DNA of 64,000 nt from Desmodus rotundus (taxonomy: Eukaryota > Chordata > Mammalia > Chiroptera > Phyllostomidae). The position numbers and the translations under genes were made by a program. Below are positions 46,562 to 58,880 of this stretch, in pieces. Under the pieces are notes generated by a model, which was not told where the DNA came from, made no database searches, and saw only the letters and a program-made list of their open reading frames with translations. The stretch lies in NCBI RefSeq assembly GCF_022682495.2, contig NC_071394.1, forward strand, positions 31,220,470 to 31,284,469, written 5' to 3'. Each line of letters begins with the position of its first letter. Position 1 is the stretch's first letter.

Positions 46562-49220
46562 TTAGGCCTTATTAGTTTTATGTGGCTTAAGTATGTTTTC
46601 AAGTTATTAAGCAAATAGATTTCCAGGAAATGCAAGGACCAAATATTAATATCTAACTGCATAACAGTTAAAAATGTCAAAGTTTCAATAATTCACCCCT
46701 TAAGGACAGTTGTACTATACCTGGATGATAGCTTTTACAAATATTATACTTACAGTAAACTAGGGAAAAATCTTACCCACCAGGAAAAGATAGCTTTCCT
46801 ATGCCCTTTCACCATTATTGTAGCTCTTCTACTAACAAAAAAGAATGGAAACATTGAGATTGAACAGGCCAGTTTTATTATCAAATGTAAATATTCTACA
46901 AAAACTCAGTGGTATTGTTTAAGTATTATTGCCTATCAAAGTCTTTCAGAGCTTTGGGCAGACAGCATGTTAAGGCATCAAGTATAAAGAACTTTTTTCT
47001 GATCTTAAGTGCCAGTTATCACCGATTTTCACACAAAATGGTTTTGTTTTTCATTTGTTTTCCTACTGCAGTTAAAGAGCCATTCCTGGGCAGCTGAAGA
47101 GGGGATGTTTGGTTTTCCAAGGTGTTAGTCAAAGTAAATAAAATTAGCAGCCATGGAAATCTGCATGGCATTGCATTCAAGCAAAGGACAATATGAGTAA
47201 CTTAAATGTGCACTAAGTTAATTAAATCCTATTTTCCTCTTTGGAGTAACATGAGGCAGCTGTACTAGCTAGCTAGTGTCTAATATTGCACTTCTGGAGC
47301 AAGCATAAACACAGCTAAACACACAGTGCTAAATCCCGACAGCATCAGTACCTGCTCTAACCGCATCAGTGTTTACCTCTCTGTCTAGCATGCTGACTAT
47401 AATCCTATGCTTTAAAAAGTTTTAATTATCTGACAGTTAAGGAATTAGAGAAGGTTTAAGGCTATCTTAATATACACAAGTTCACTTCAGTTAGTACATG
47501 CTTACTAGAATACACTGTTCAAATATTCTCATTTTTGTCATATTTAAAACTATGGAATTTCTCTTATTAAAGTCCAAATCATCAATAATGGGAAAAGTAC
47601 AATATAAAATAATACATATGAAGCACAATACTCAGTTACAGATCAAGCTAGAAATTACTAACTACATGTAGCTGCTTCATTTTTGGTTTCGCATTTTGGC
47701 CCCTAGTTCATTTATTTACAATTCATACCTGCTGAGAAAAAAGATCTGACTTTTAAACTATGTATGTTTTGTGGTGGGTGCACTATTTCTAATTTATTCC
47801 AAGTTGTTTTAAAAATTGTTTTTTTTTTTTTTTTTTACTATAAGACATCATGATGGCCAAGAGACTGAGAAAATATTAGTTTTATTTCTAAAGTTTGGGA
47901 TTCAAGTATTCCAAGAACTTATTCTTGAATTACTTAGTAATAGGGCATGGTTGTGTAGAAAGTAGGGTGATGGAGAGAGAACAGTGGGAACACACAAAAA
48001 TGAAGTTTCCATAACAGAGTTCCCAGTGGAGATAGTAGACATAAGTGGAGTATTTTTCCCTCCAAGACATTAAACTTAAGAAATACCTATGATGCCATGT
48101 TGGCTGGAAGTAATAGAGACATCCAATTTTCAATTCACATTTAAATGCAACCAGCAGGGAGCCAGGCATGCTGCTTGCTCTAAGGATTTGGCTTCACTGG
48201 CTCAAATTTTTCACTCCACCGAAAGATAGGGCCCAGGCCCCCTGTCCAATTGCGTTTGCTGAAAATACTGCAGCCTGAGTGTAGACAAACTTCCCCTGAC
48301 ATGGCTAGACGTTGTCTTGTGTCTGATGGTCTCAGCATCACCAGACAGCTTTCAAACACTGAAAAAAAAATGAATAAAAGGAAATATTATAGTCTCTAAA
48401 GTTTTCAATATTTAACAGCCATACAAAAATAAATTATTTTGAATTCTAAAAGACCTAAAAAAGCCTTCAGGTAGCCCACAATTTTATTTTACACACAGTT
48501 GACATTTACACAGCAAATTCTTGGGGAGTGCGGTGTTGGCAAATGAAGGCTATGCGATAACTTGCATTTCAACGACTTCCTCCCCTTTGGATTGTCATGC
48601 GTAGAATAATGTGTGTGTTTCTACCTCCCCACTTGACTCAACCCATTTGTGGAGAGACTATTTTATTTCTTGCTTTGTCTGGGTCCCCAAGTTATCACAG
48701 CATTCCTCTGATATTAGACATTTAATATCATTATTAAAATATTTATTTTATCATTAAAATGAATTAAGACAAATATGTAACATTGAATTTCAATAATTTC
48801 AAGCAAAAATATTTTAATCAATAAGAAGTGCTGAGGCATGACACTGTAGCACACATAAGCTCTCCTTGCCAATGACTGCTTGATTAGTAACCTTTAGGCG
48901 TGTTAATTTATTTCACCCTCACAACTACCCTATTAGATTAGCATATTTTCCTGATGAGAAAATTGAGGCAAAGAGCAATTAAACCAATAATTGGCAGATT
49001 CAGTATCTGAATGCAGTATTTCACTCATATCCCACACAAAAACTTTAAAATGAAAACATTGTGCATACTTCTACATGTGAATGAAAATCCAAGTAAAAAT
49101 AGTTCTTCAGAGTTCAGTTCTGCTCATGTGCCCAGTTTGAAATTGTGGTAAAGATTAGATTTGCTTTAATAACAGATCCAAAAATTGGTACAAATTTAGA
49201 ATCAAGTAATTAAAAATAGT
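46562..49220. other. Intergenic, largely unique-looking
   Basis: No named repeat. It contains the candidate orphan exon at 48180-48358 on the minus strand, discussed under findings. Confidence 0.5.
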
Positions 49221-50800
49221 GAAATACTAACTTCTGATCAAGATGGAGGTGTAGGTAAACACGGCTTGCCTCCTTGCACAACCACAGCAAAAATTACAAC
49301 TACACTACAAAACAAATACTACCCAGAATCATCAGAAAGTCGAGCTGTATGGAACTCTGACAATGAAGGAATTAAAGAAGCCACATTCATCCGGATTTGG
49401 AGGGGCAGAGACATGGAGACAAGGAAGGGGTGATCCCATACCTGTGTGTGGTGGATAAAAACAGGGAGGGATACCTTGGGAAGGAGGGATCCCAGTCCCA
49501 CACCAGACCACACAAGACCAGGGTTCCAGTGCCAGGAAGATAAGTCCCCATAACTTTTGGCTATAAAACCCAGCGTGGGTTGGGGCTGTGGGAGAAACTG
49601 CAGGATTCTCAGGCATCTCCTCTTAAAGGGCTGCAATGGACTTAGAACTTATGCAGACTCACTCACTCAGAGCCTCAGCACCAGGGTAACAGCTGAAATG
49701 GCACTAGTATATACTGAAGTATCTGGCATCAGGGTGAGTGCCAGGAGACAGCTTCCTCCAGGACAAAACTCCAGAGGTCAGGTAGCAGCACTGTTCCCTC
49801 TGAGCCCTCCCCCCCACAGAGCCACAGAGCAGCGACTCAGGTTGACCCATGCTGGTGATTACCTAAGGTGCCACCCCATCCAACTTACCAGTGCCCTTTT
49901 CTACAATAGGCTGTGCTACTAAGACAGGGAGTCAAAGCAACTCTACCTAATACATAGAAACAAACACAGGGAGGCTGCCAAACTGAGGAGACAAGGAGAT
50001 ATGGCTCAAATGAAAGAACAAATCAAAACTCCAGATAAAAGGAACCAAGATGGCGGCGTAGGTAGACACACTGCACCTCCTCGCACAACCAGAACTGACA
50101 GAGAATCGAACAGCAAGGGGGACCAACACCAAGAAAATAGAAAATAACCATTCATCCAGACTGGTAGGAGGGGCAGAGACGGGCACCAGGGTGGAGAGGA
50201 CTCACGTGGCTGTGGCGGGACCGAGACTGGCGGAGTGTGGGACAAATGGCACAGGCAGTCTGAGCACTAGCAGACCCTGCGGCCCCACATTTGCACAGAT
50301 AAACCCAGAGGGCTGGACTCAGAGTGGCGGAGAGCGGGGCAGGCAGAGCAGCGGGTAGCACCCCGCGGCACCACATTCGCCCACAGATAAACCGGACAAA
50401 CGGCAGGGAGCGAAGCAGACCGCGTAACCCAGGGCTCCAGCTCAGGGAAATAAAGCCTCAAACCTCTGATTGAAAATGCCCGTGGGGGTTGGGGCGGCAG
50501 CAGGAGAGACTCCCAGCCTCACAGGAGAGGTCGATGGAGAGACCCACAGGGGCCTAGAGTGTGCACAGGCCCACTTACTCGGGAACCAGCACCAGAGTGG
50601 CCCAGTTTGATTGTGGGTATCGGAGTGGAAGATTGAAATCCGGAGGAGAGTGAGGCGGGCGCCATTGCTCCCGCAAGGCCCCTCCCCCTGGTACAGCGTC
50701 ACAGCGCAGCCACCAGCATTACCCCGCCCTGGTGAACACCTAAGGCTCCGCCCCTTAAAGTAACAGACGCACCAAGGGAAAAAAAAAAAAAAAGGCCCAA

Positions 50801-51490
50801 ATGACAGAACACTTCAAAGCTCCAGAAAAAATACAACTAAGCGACGAAGAGATAGCCAACCTATCGGATGCACAGTTCAAAGCACTGGTTATCAATATGC
50901 TCACAGACTTGGTTGAATCTATTCGAAAAACAGATGAAAAAATGAAGCCTATGCTAAGAGAAACAAAGGAAAATGTACAGGGAACCAATAGTGATGAGAA
51001 GGAAACTGGGACTCAAATCAATGGTGTGGACCAGAAGGAAGAAACAAACATCCAACCAGAAAAGAATGAAGAAACAAGAACTTGGAAAAATGAGGAGAGG
51101 CTTAGGAACCTCCCGGACGCCTTGAAACGTTCCAACATCCGAATTATAGGGGTGCCAGAAGGAGAAGAGGAAGAACAAAAAATTGAAAACTTATTTGAAC
51201 AAATAATGAAGGAGAACTTCCCTAATCTGGCAAAGGAAATAGACTTCCGGGAAGTCCAGGAAGCTCAGAGAGTCCCAAAGAAGCTGGACCCAAGGAGGAA
51301 CACGCCAAGGCACATCATAATTACATTACCCAAGATTAAATGCAAGGACCTACATCCAAGATTACTGTATCCAGCAAAGCTATCACTTAGAATGGAAGGG
51401 AAGATAAAGTGCTTCTCAGATAAGGTCAAGTTAAAGAAGTTCATCATCACCAAGCCCTTATTATATGAAATGTTAAAGGGAGTTACCTAA
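50801..51490 (+). CDS. ORF1 of the younger HAL1 element (L1 ORF1p-like, internally shortened)
   Basis: A 229-residue open frame without stops. L1 ORF1p is a trimeric RNA-binding chaperone that coats the element's RNA. Residues 1-105 are acidic/polar (SDEEIANLSDAQFKALVINM onward) and partly coiled-coil-like. Residues 106-170 match the RRM region (LPDALKRSNIRIIGVPEGEE, then EIDFREVQEAQRVPKKLDP). The C-terminal domain follows (LHPRLLYPAKLSLRMEGKIK, then KKFIITKPLLYEMLKGVT). Compared with the older copy, about 45 codons between TLPKIK and KDLHPRL are missing in frame, removing the end of the RRM region and the segment holding VPIRLSVNFSKETLQTRRDW. The initiator Met is the first in frame. Without that segment RNA binding may fail. 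Transcription is unproven. Confidence 0.8.
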   Translation: MTEHFKAPEKIQLSDEEIANLSDAQFKALVINMLTDLVESIRKTDEKMKPMLRETKENVQGTNSDEKETGTQINGVDQKEETNIQPEKNEETRTWKNEERLRNLPDALKRSNIRIIGVPEGEEEEQKIENLFEQIMKENFPNLAKEIDFREVQEAQRVPKKLDPRRNTPRHIIITLPKIKCKDLHPRLLYPAKLSLRMEGKIKCFSDKVKLKKFIITKPLLYEMLKGVT

Positions 51491-51764
51491 GAAAAAGAAG
51501 ATCAAAAATTGGAACAGTAAAAATGACAGCAAACCCACAGTTATTAACGGCCACACATAAAACAAAAACGAGAGCAAACTAGGCAAACAACTAGAACATG
51601 AGGGTTGTCATTAAGGGAGTGGGAGGGGGAGAGAGGGGGAAAGGTACAGAGAATAAGTAGCATAGATGATAGGTGGAAAATAGACAGGGGGAGGGTAAAA
51701 ATAGTGTAGGGAATGTAGAAGCCAAAGAACTTATAAGTATGACCTATGGACGTGAACTATAGGG

Positions 51765-51825
51765 GGGGAATGTGGGAGGGAGGGGGGTGGGCAGGATGGA
51801 GTGGAGTGGGGGGGGAAATGGGACA
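51765..51825 (+). repeat. G-rich tract in HAL1 3' UTR
   Basis: Several runs of four to eight G separated by short spacers on the plus strand, a G-quadruplex-prone composition known from L1 3' UTRs. Confidence 0.6.
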
Positions 51826-52763
51826 ACTGTAATAGCATAATCAATAAATATATTAAAAAAAAAACAAAAAAAACTCCAGATAAAGAACTAAATAAAATGG
51901 GATAGCCTATCTATCAGATGAAGAGTTCAAAACACTGGTTATTAGGATGCTCAAAGAACTTATTGGGTACTTCAACAGCATAAAAAAGACCCAGGAAGAA
52001 ATGAAGGTTACACTAAGTGAAATAAAGAAAATCTACAGAAAACCAAGAGTGGAGTGATTGAAGCTGAGAGTCAAATCAATGATATAGAACATAAGGGAGG
52101 AAAAAAAATTCAATCACAACAGCAAGAAGATAAAAGAATCAAAAAAAAAAAAAAAAGAGGAGAGGCTAAGGAGCCTCTGGGACATCTCCAAACATACCAA
52201 CATCCAAATCATAGGGATGCCTGACGGAGAAGAGGAAGAGCAAGAGCAAGAAACTGAAAACTTATTTGATAAAAATAATGAAAGAAAACTCCCCTAATTT
52301 GGTGATGGAAATAGACATACAAGTCCAGGAAGCTCAGAGAGTCCCAAACAAGTTAGACCAAAAGAGGACCACACCAAGACATCATAATTAAAATGCCAAA
52401 GATTAAAGACAAAGAATCTTAAAAGCAGGAGGAGAAAAGCAGAGTTTCATACAAAGGAGTTCCCATAAGACTGTCAGTTAATTTCTCAAAAGAAACTTTG
52501 CAGACTAGAAGGGACTGGCAAGAAGTATTCAAAGTGATGAAAAACAAGGACTTACAACCTAGATTATTCTATCCAGCAGAGCTATCATTTAGAATGGAAG
52601 GGCAGATAAAGTGCTTCCCAGACAGGGTAAAGCTAAAGGAGTTCATCACCACCAAGTCATTATTATATGAAATGTTAAAGGGACTTATTTAAGAAAAAGA
52701 AGATCAAAACTATGAACACTAAAATAGGAAGAAGTTCACAACTATCAACAACTTAATCTAAAA

Positions 52764-52791
52764 CATACACACACACACACACACACACACA
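52764..52791 (+). repeat. AC dinucleotide repeat
   Basis: About 14 AC units inside the older HAL1 3' UTR. Confidence 0.9.
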
Positions 52792-52938
52792 ACTAAGCAA
52801 ATAAGCAGAACAGGGACGGACTTGTAGACATGGAGAGCATCTGGAAGGTTACCACTTGGGAGGGAGAAGGGGCAGAATTTGTGAAAGGGGGAAGGGATTA
52901 AGAAGTACAAATTGTAGGTACAAAATAGACAGAGGGAG

Positions 52939-53100
52939 GCCCTGACTGGTATAGCTCAGTGGATTGAGCGCGGGCCTGTGAACCAAAGCATTGCCGGTTC
53001 AATTCCCAGTCAGGGTGCTGGAGGCAACCACACAATGATGTTTCACTCCCCCTTTTTCTCCCCTCCTTCCCCTTGCTCTAAAAATAAATTAAAAAACAAA
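52939..53100 (+). mobile_element. VES-type SINE within the older HAL1
   Basis: GCCCTGACTGGTATAGCTCA head, internally shortened (CAGGGTGCTGGAGGCAACC). Flanked by AGACAGAGGGA / AGACAGGGGGA from the HAL1 3' UTR. Confidence 0.9.
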
Positions 53101-53349
53101 AAGACAGGGGGAAGTTAAGAAGAGTATAGGAAATGGAAAAGCCAAAGAACCTACATGCACGACCAATGGACATGAACTAAGCAGCTGCAGGGGTTGGGGG
53201 GAGACTGTTGGAGGGAATGGGAAGTACCAGGTAGAGGGAGGCAAAGGGGGAAAAATTGATACAACTGTAATAGCATAATCAATAAAATATATTAAAAATT
53301 AAAAAATACATTTGCAACAGGAAAAAATAATTTAAAAAGGGAAATACTA

Positions 53350-54879
53350 TTGCTAGAATTCATTTTTAAAATGTGGGTTTTAAAAACTTTTAAAATTTTA
53401 AAAGTGACGGTTATTTAGCACATAGTGTAAAATACTGTGTGTTCAAAGCTTCTCCTTCGATGCTAAATACAGATAAAACAATCTCTACCAATGACTCAAA
53501 AACACTGTTGTCCAATACCTACTTTTACCCCTCTTTTGGCATTATCACCTGAATTTTCCTTAAATAACTGTCCCCTTGCCCTATCTCAAGCACATTGAGA
53601 GGCAACTTTAACACTGAGGACAACAAGAGACCGAGACACAGCCAGTTAGAGCCCTGTGTGTTCCTAGCCACAGTGGTGTCAGAGCAGTACTTAAGCCAGG
53701 CCAGTGAAGCCCAATTCCTGGATTGCTTCTGGAGTTGAGATGAAAGGCTGTGTGCCAGGAATTGCCGGAGGTACCTCATGGACAGAATCTGACTGAGAGT
53801 GAGCCCGTGGGTCCAGCCAAGTCAGTCAGCCCTGGGCGTCTCAGTCATCAGTCAGTGAAGTCCACCGTCCACACTGCCAGCCCATGTTGTTATTCTAGTA
53901 GGAATCATCACCACTGTAGATGCTGAACATTACACTTCACATTTTATGAACATGCAAAAAAGGCCAGAAGAAATAAAAAATATTTAACATTCCGGACATG
54001 ATTTTTAATCCCAGTGGTATCCAATGGAATTTTAGTGTTTAACAATGAAACTGCAGATTCCTAGCTGCTGGCAAAACCAAAAAGAAAAACAAAGCCCTCA
54101 AACCTGTAAGGAGAAAATGTTCCCTGTTCCCTTTTAGCTGTAGAAAAGCGAACACTATCATGCAAAAACAATTTTGAAGTTGTAACAGCAAACATTCACG
54201 AATCTCTTTCCTTTCCAGTAAGCTGTCTTAAAACGTGTTTTATTTTGCACTAAACTATCATTGAAAGTACTGTGTACAAGGAATGCTTGTAAGATACTGA
54301 ATTTTACCAACTGCTATTATGCCTTTGGGAATGAATCTAAACCCCTTAAGAAGCCTGAAATCCTGATTAGTTTCTTACAGTAATATCTTTTCTGGAAAGT
54401 CATTTGTGAGATTTCTTTGTTAGGATGGAGGAACAGTTTCCTCTGCCTTATATAAAAAATAAAATCCACAACTCAGATTCTTTAATCAAAGTTTTTTGAT
54501 AGCCTTTTTGTCATTTAAATCAATAGACTCAACCTTTATTCAACTGTTCTTGCCCACTATTAAAAATACTGTTTAGAAAAGGAAGAGAGAAACCTTGTCT
54601 AATTTTGAAAGCTGCTTATTTATCCAAAGGATAATAGACTTTTGGACAATACCTAAAATGTTGTTATTGTATAACCCCCCCACCCCCAAATCAGCAGTTA
54701 TATTGCACAAGACAGTAATCATTTTCAATCTGCAAAGTAATCCAAACTATATACTTAAGAGGCCAGGTTTAAAAAATACTTTCCAGTAGAAGGTACAGAG
54801 GGTTTTGTGGGGTGTGTGTTTGTTTGTTTGTTTTTGGCATAAAACTTAGCTGTTGTGACAGCACCAGGCTTAACATGTT
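53350..54879. other. Intergenic
   Basis: No gene or named repeat. Confidence 0.5.
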
Positions 54880-55056
54880 CCCAGGGCCTCCAGAAATACC
54901 CAGTATGGACAACAGTTTTTGTAAAAGGCAAAGGAAACTACGAAAACTTTGTTTTACACTTCCTAACCTCCAGAACTGTGGGAAAGTAAATGTTTGTTGT
55001 TTATAAGCCACCCAGCCCATGGAATTTTGTCATGGTAGCTTAAATGGACTAAGATA
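54880..55056 (+). mobile_element. MaLR LTR 3' end (MLT1/MST type), sense
   Basis: CCTCCAGAACTGTGGGAAAG then TTTATAAGCCACCCAGCCCA and GGTAGCTTAAATGGACTAAG, the typical 3' end of a mammalian MaLR LTR. Solitary and decayed, no coding part. Confidence 0.7.
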
Positions 55057-56079
55057 TTCACAAATGATCAAGGTTAACTTCACCAGCGATGCCATCTGGG
55101 TGTAGTGCTCCCAATAGTATGTGATGAAAAGGGCACTTCACATCTATGGTTTTCTTCCTAACACCCATTACTCCAGTCCAACCACAAGAAAAACATCAAA
55201 CACACTCAAAGTAAAGGGGAGCTCACACAATACCTAAAAGCAGTATACCTCAACAAAAGTGTTAAGGTTACAAAAAACATGGAAAGATGAGAAACCAACA
55301 CCAACCAGGGGACACAGAGGAGACAAGTCAACTACATGCAACGTGGAATCCAAGACTGGATCCTGGAATAGACAAATAACATTGGTGGAAACACTGGTGA
55401 AATACGAATAACAACTGGGATGCAGGTAACACTCAAAAACATTACCCCTATATTATTGTTCATACACCAACAAAACAGCTATTTGTATTTTCAAAGAACT
55501 GTATAGTTTGTAAAATTTGTTTACACTCATTAATTTCCCCATTTCCCATCAGAAAAAAAAAGAGACACATACGTAGAAGTAAATTTATGCCCATTTTACT
55601 GACCAGGGAAGCGTCACCTGTAAAGAACTGTCACCTCCACATGTACATAAAATGTAGTTACACCCAAGCACTTGCTTACATTTAACTTCCTGAGTTCACT
55701 CGGACCCTTTGGGACCCTAGGAATATGAGACTTGATGCTTGCAGTGAGTGTGTGTGTTTGTGTGTGGGTAGTGGTGGTAGTGGTAGTGAAATACCAAAAC
55801 CTCTGGCCACCTGAAATTTTCTAACTAGCTACCAAACCTCCTTCCCCTGGAGGGCTCCTATGGTCTCTTCAATGGCTTGTGAGATGCCCTTGGAGGTGGT
55901 TCCTGGAGTACTCAACTAATATTGGCTGGGTTGAGGGGATGAAGCTACAAGAAGGACAAGGCAGAAAGCTACTTTTATCTGATCCTACCATCAGCAGTGA
56001 CATCATTCTTTAAATAAATTTTTAGAGCACTATATTATCATAGTTCTCCATAATATAGAGCACTATATTATAGTTTCCT
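55057..56079. other. Intergenic
   Basis: No gene. A short TG/GGT-rich run lies at 55745-55790. Confidence 0.5.
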
Positions 56080-56478
56080 GTGGCTGCTTTTAACAGATTA
56101 CCGCAAATTGGGCACCTTTAAATAATAGGTATTTATTCTCTCACAATTCTGGAGGCCAGTGGTCAGAAACCAAGGTGTCAGCCAGACTGTACGCCCTCCA
56201 AAGGCTCTAGGGAACAATGTGTTTTGCCGCTTTCAGCTTCTGGTGGTCACAGGTGTTCCTTGGGTTACCGCCACCATCACTCCAGACCCTGCTTCCAAGG
56301 TGAGTCACACTGCTGCCTCCTTTCCTGTATGTGTCTGTCTGATCTCTCTCTGCCTGTCTCTTATAATTCCATTTAGGGCCCATGTAGATAATCCAGGATA
56401 ATAAGGTCCTCCTCTCAGGATGTTTAACTTCCATCTTTTGTCCTATAAGGTAATAGCCAGGCATTCTAAGGGATTAGG
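56080..56478 (-). mobile_element. MaLR LTR (MLT1 type), antisense
   Basis: CCTGTGGCTGCTTTTAACAG, CTCACAATTCTGGAGGCCAG, CTTTCAGCTTCTGGTGGTCA and TTAGGGCCCATGTAGATAAT: the complement of an MLT1-type LTR. No internal region. Confidence 0.72.
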
Positions 56479-56809
56479 ATGTGGACCTATTTGAGGCCAC
56501 CATCCAGCTTTCTACAGGCGCTTACTCTGCCATATGCTTATTTGGTCAATGGAGAAGAGCATCAAGCCTGAAGCCAGAAGTTCTGGATCTTTTGGCCAGC
56601 TTGGTTATTAGTTGTATGACTCATCTGTCCAATGGAACCATGGGAACCTGCCCTGATACCTTACTGGGTTGTGGTGAGACTCAGATTGAGATTGTAGATA
56701 TAAAAGTGCTTTAATGCTTTGAGAGTGGAAGCCACTCTGCTGGTGTAAAGTGTGAATTGTGATGATAAATTTGATATTGATTGAATGAAGAGAAAAAAAT
56801 ATATAAATA

Positions 56810-57150
56810 CACAGGGGGGACCCAGAAAACTATCTTCTGGCGGGTGGGCCCCTTGTAGTACAGGTTTCCCCTGCTAGGTATTCTAGGAACCCATTCTTGT
56901 CAGTGTATCAGCTAGTGTTGTTGTGAGAGGCTGCATTCGGCTCCAGTGAATTTTTTTAAGACTCTCTGAAGGTATTTGCTCATTTCATGATGGGTGATCT
57001 ACAAGCACACCTGCCCACACCACGCTGGGTATTCAGCAATTTTTGGCCAAAAAGTGGCATGACCCCTGTGCCCCACCCTCCCTATTCCCTGGATCTCGTG
57101 CCCAGCGAAGTGCTTCTTTGTGAATTTCTTATAATTCTAATATAAAAGGA
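56810..57150 (+). mobile_element. Mariner relic, same family as the 14.9 kb element
   Basis: Starts after TA with CAGGGGGGACCCAGAAAAC, the same terminal repeat as the element at 14897. From about 57010 it encodes remnants of a mariner transposase C-terminus (PAHTTLGIQQFLAKK, then in another frame MTPVPHPPYSLDLVPSE). The right end and inverted repeat are missing, and the middle is deleted. Confidence 0.82.
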
Positions 57151-58049
57151 GATTTACCTGATGTTATTAGGATAAGAAAATGCAAACATCGGGATTTTAA
57201 CAAAGCACCAGACTTGTTACTCTATCATGACCCCAAGTGCACAAACATAAGAAAATTAGAGGTACCGAGTAATGGTTATAAGTCAATTTAGGACATTTCT
57301 AATATAATACCAAAAGCTGCCATTTATAATAATTTCTTATTCAATATACTCATTTTACAACAGACAGTAATGCTTAGCAAATTCATAGACATCATTAAGG
57401 GCTTGAATAAAGAACTTTGGAAAGATAAAGTATAAATCAAAATGAGTATCAACAGGCTCGAATAATGTGTTCTCACCACTATGAACTACACAAGAAAATA
57501 CCCCAGTGGGAATCACTGCTAAGTGCCTGGGCATGGTGCTCGCTGGTAGTACCAAGGTATCTTGACACCTCACTGAAAATGGCAGAAAATCATCACTCCC
57601 AAAACTAGAGTTTCTACAACTTCACAATGAGAGGATGGGACCCCAATGTTCATTTCTCAAGGCTAACATTGTATTGGCAACCCCGTTTTTAATTTAGAAT
57701 CCATATGGTTCAGGCCCACAGAGTTCTCAGCCATGAAAGTGTTGACAAAATTTGAAAATGACACATCAGCAATCCAGTTTCAGCAAACCCAATACTACAG
57801 TAAAAAAAGAAATAAGCCACACCAGTTCCTGGACATGTCCCTACACCTTCATCTCTTGAGAAGCCTCACCCAGAGCGCACTGTTCTTAAAGGAAAAAACA
57901 AAACTAATTTCAAAGACACTTTATCAGTATTCCTTTCCTCTAGATTTAGTTTTAGAAGAGGAAAACTGTGTGCAACAAAAGCCTTGCAGTCACTTTGGAA
58001 TAAATCACATTCAAAATGTACCCAGATGAACCTTAAAAACATTATGAAA
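57151..58049. other. Intergenic or far ESRP1 3' region
   Basis: A 98-codon open frame (57733-58029, plus strand) has no recognisable domain, and I do not support it as a gene. Confidence 0.45.
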
Positions 58050-58880
58050 AGCTAGTTGTGAAAGGAAAAGTACTGTGTTATTCCACTTATGAGGTACCTA
58101 GAACTGTCAAATTCATAAAAACAGAAAGAGGAATGGTAGTTGCCAGGACTGGGGGAAGAGGAAAACAGGAATTTACTGTTTAATGTAAATTGAGTTTGAG
58201 AAGATAAAGAAGTTCTGGAGCTAGACCAAGTGATAGTTACACGACACTGTGAAATGTACTCAATGCCACTGAACTGTACACGTAAAAATGGTCATTTTTA
58301 TCTTATGTATATTTTATTGCAATTTTTCTTTAAAAAAGGAAACTGGAAAAAAAAAGTATACCCAGCTCAGTAGAATTACTGTACGACTCAGTGATTCCAC
58401 TCAGATACATACTCCCCCAAATTAAAAACAGATAATTTTTACTTGTACATAATTTTACTTAAATTTACTCATACATAAATGCTAGTATCAGTACTATTCA
58501 CAATATCCAGAAGGTGGAAATAGCACAAATGCCCATCAGTGGATAAACGCATGAACTAAATGTGTTATGCCGGTACAATGGAATATTATTCAGCCATGAA
58601 AAGGAATAAAGTAATGATATATGCTACAACACAGATGAACCTCAAAAAGGGGAAGTGAAAGAAACCAGATACAAAGAAGTCACATTTTATATGAAATATC
58701 CAGAACAGGCAATCCCTAGAGATGGGAAGTAGATTGGATTAACTTGCCAGGATTTACGAGCAGGGAAAATAGGGAGATAAAAATGTTTTGGAACTAGATA
58801 GAAATGGTTGCTGTATGATGTTGTGAATACACTAAATACCACTGAATTGTATGCTTTAAAATGATTAATTTTATGTTATT
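58050..58880 (+). mobile_element. Old L1 3' ends (two adjoining pieces)
   Basis: Both pieces (58050-58345 and 58370-58880) contain the L1M-type motifs TAGTTGCCAGGACTGGGGG, ATGCCACTGAACTGTACACG and GTACAATGGAATATTATTCA, ending in TTTTACCTCAATTTTTT. Broken, no coding capacity. Confidence 0.7.

Larger units (their letters stand above)
50040..51870 (+). mobile_element. Younger HAL1 element inserted in the older one
   Basis: About 1.83 kb beginning GGAACCAAGATGGCGGCGTA and ending ATCAATAAATATATT plus an A-rich tail. It is bounded by an exact 14-base duplication AAACTCCAGATAAA (50026-50039 and 51871-51884) taken from the ORF1 start of the host HAL1. GC-rich 5' leader, intact 229-codon ORF1, G-rich 3' UTR, no ORF2. 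It depends on L1 machinery for mobility (family knowledge). Confidence 0.9.
49230..53340 (+). mobile_element. Older HAL1 (half-L1) element, split by two insertions
   Basis: GAAATACTA occurs on both sides (49221-49229, 53341-53349) as the likely target duplication. The left part (49230-50039) is an L1-type 5' leader (AAGATGGAGGTGTAGGTAAA) up to the ORF1 start MAQMKEQIKTPDK. The right part (51885-53340) carries ORF1 remains with stops and frameshifts (e.g. SKETLQTRRDWQEVFKVMKN, YPAELSFRMEGQIKCF) and a purine-rich 3' UTR ending AATCAATAAAATATATT. No reverse-transcriptase ORF2 is present, which defines HAL1. It is interrupted by a younger HAL1 and by a SINE. Confidence 0.88.

Noticed and set aside
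49319..49922. Several 94-121 codon frames on both strands
   Set aside because: They fall in the 5' leader of the older HAL1 and have no similarity to ORF1 or any other protein.
50006..50702. Minus-strand frames of 64-86 codons
   Set aside because: Antisense shadows of the GC-rich leader of the younger HAL1.
52764..52791. Possible tandem array / CRISPR-like regular repeats
   Set aside because: Simple AC dinucleotide repeat; no spaced direct repeats of CRISPR type occur anywhere in the window, as expected for an animal genome.
57733..58029. 98-codon plus-strand open frame
   Set aside because: No recognisable domain, ordinary AT-rich composition, antisense to the ESRP1 3' region; chance frame more likely.
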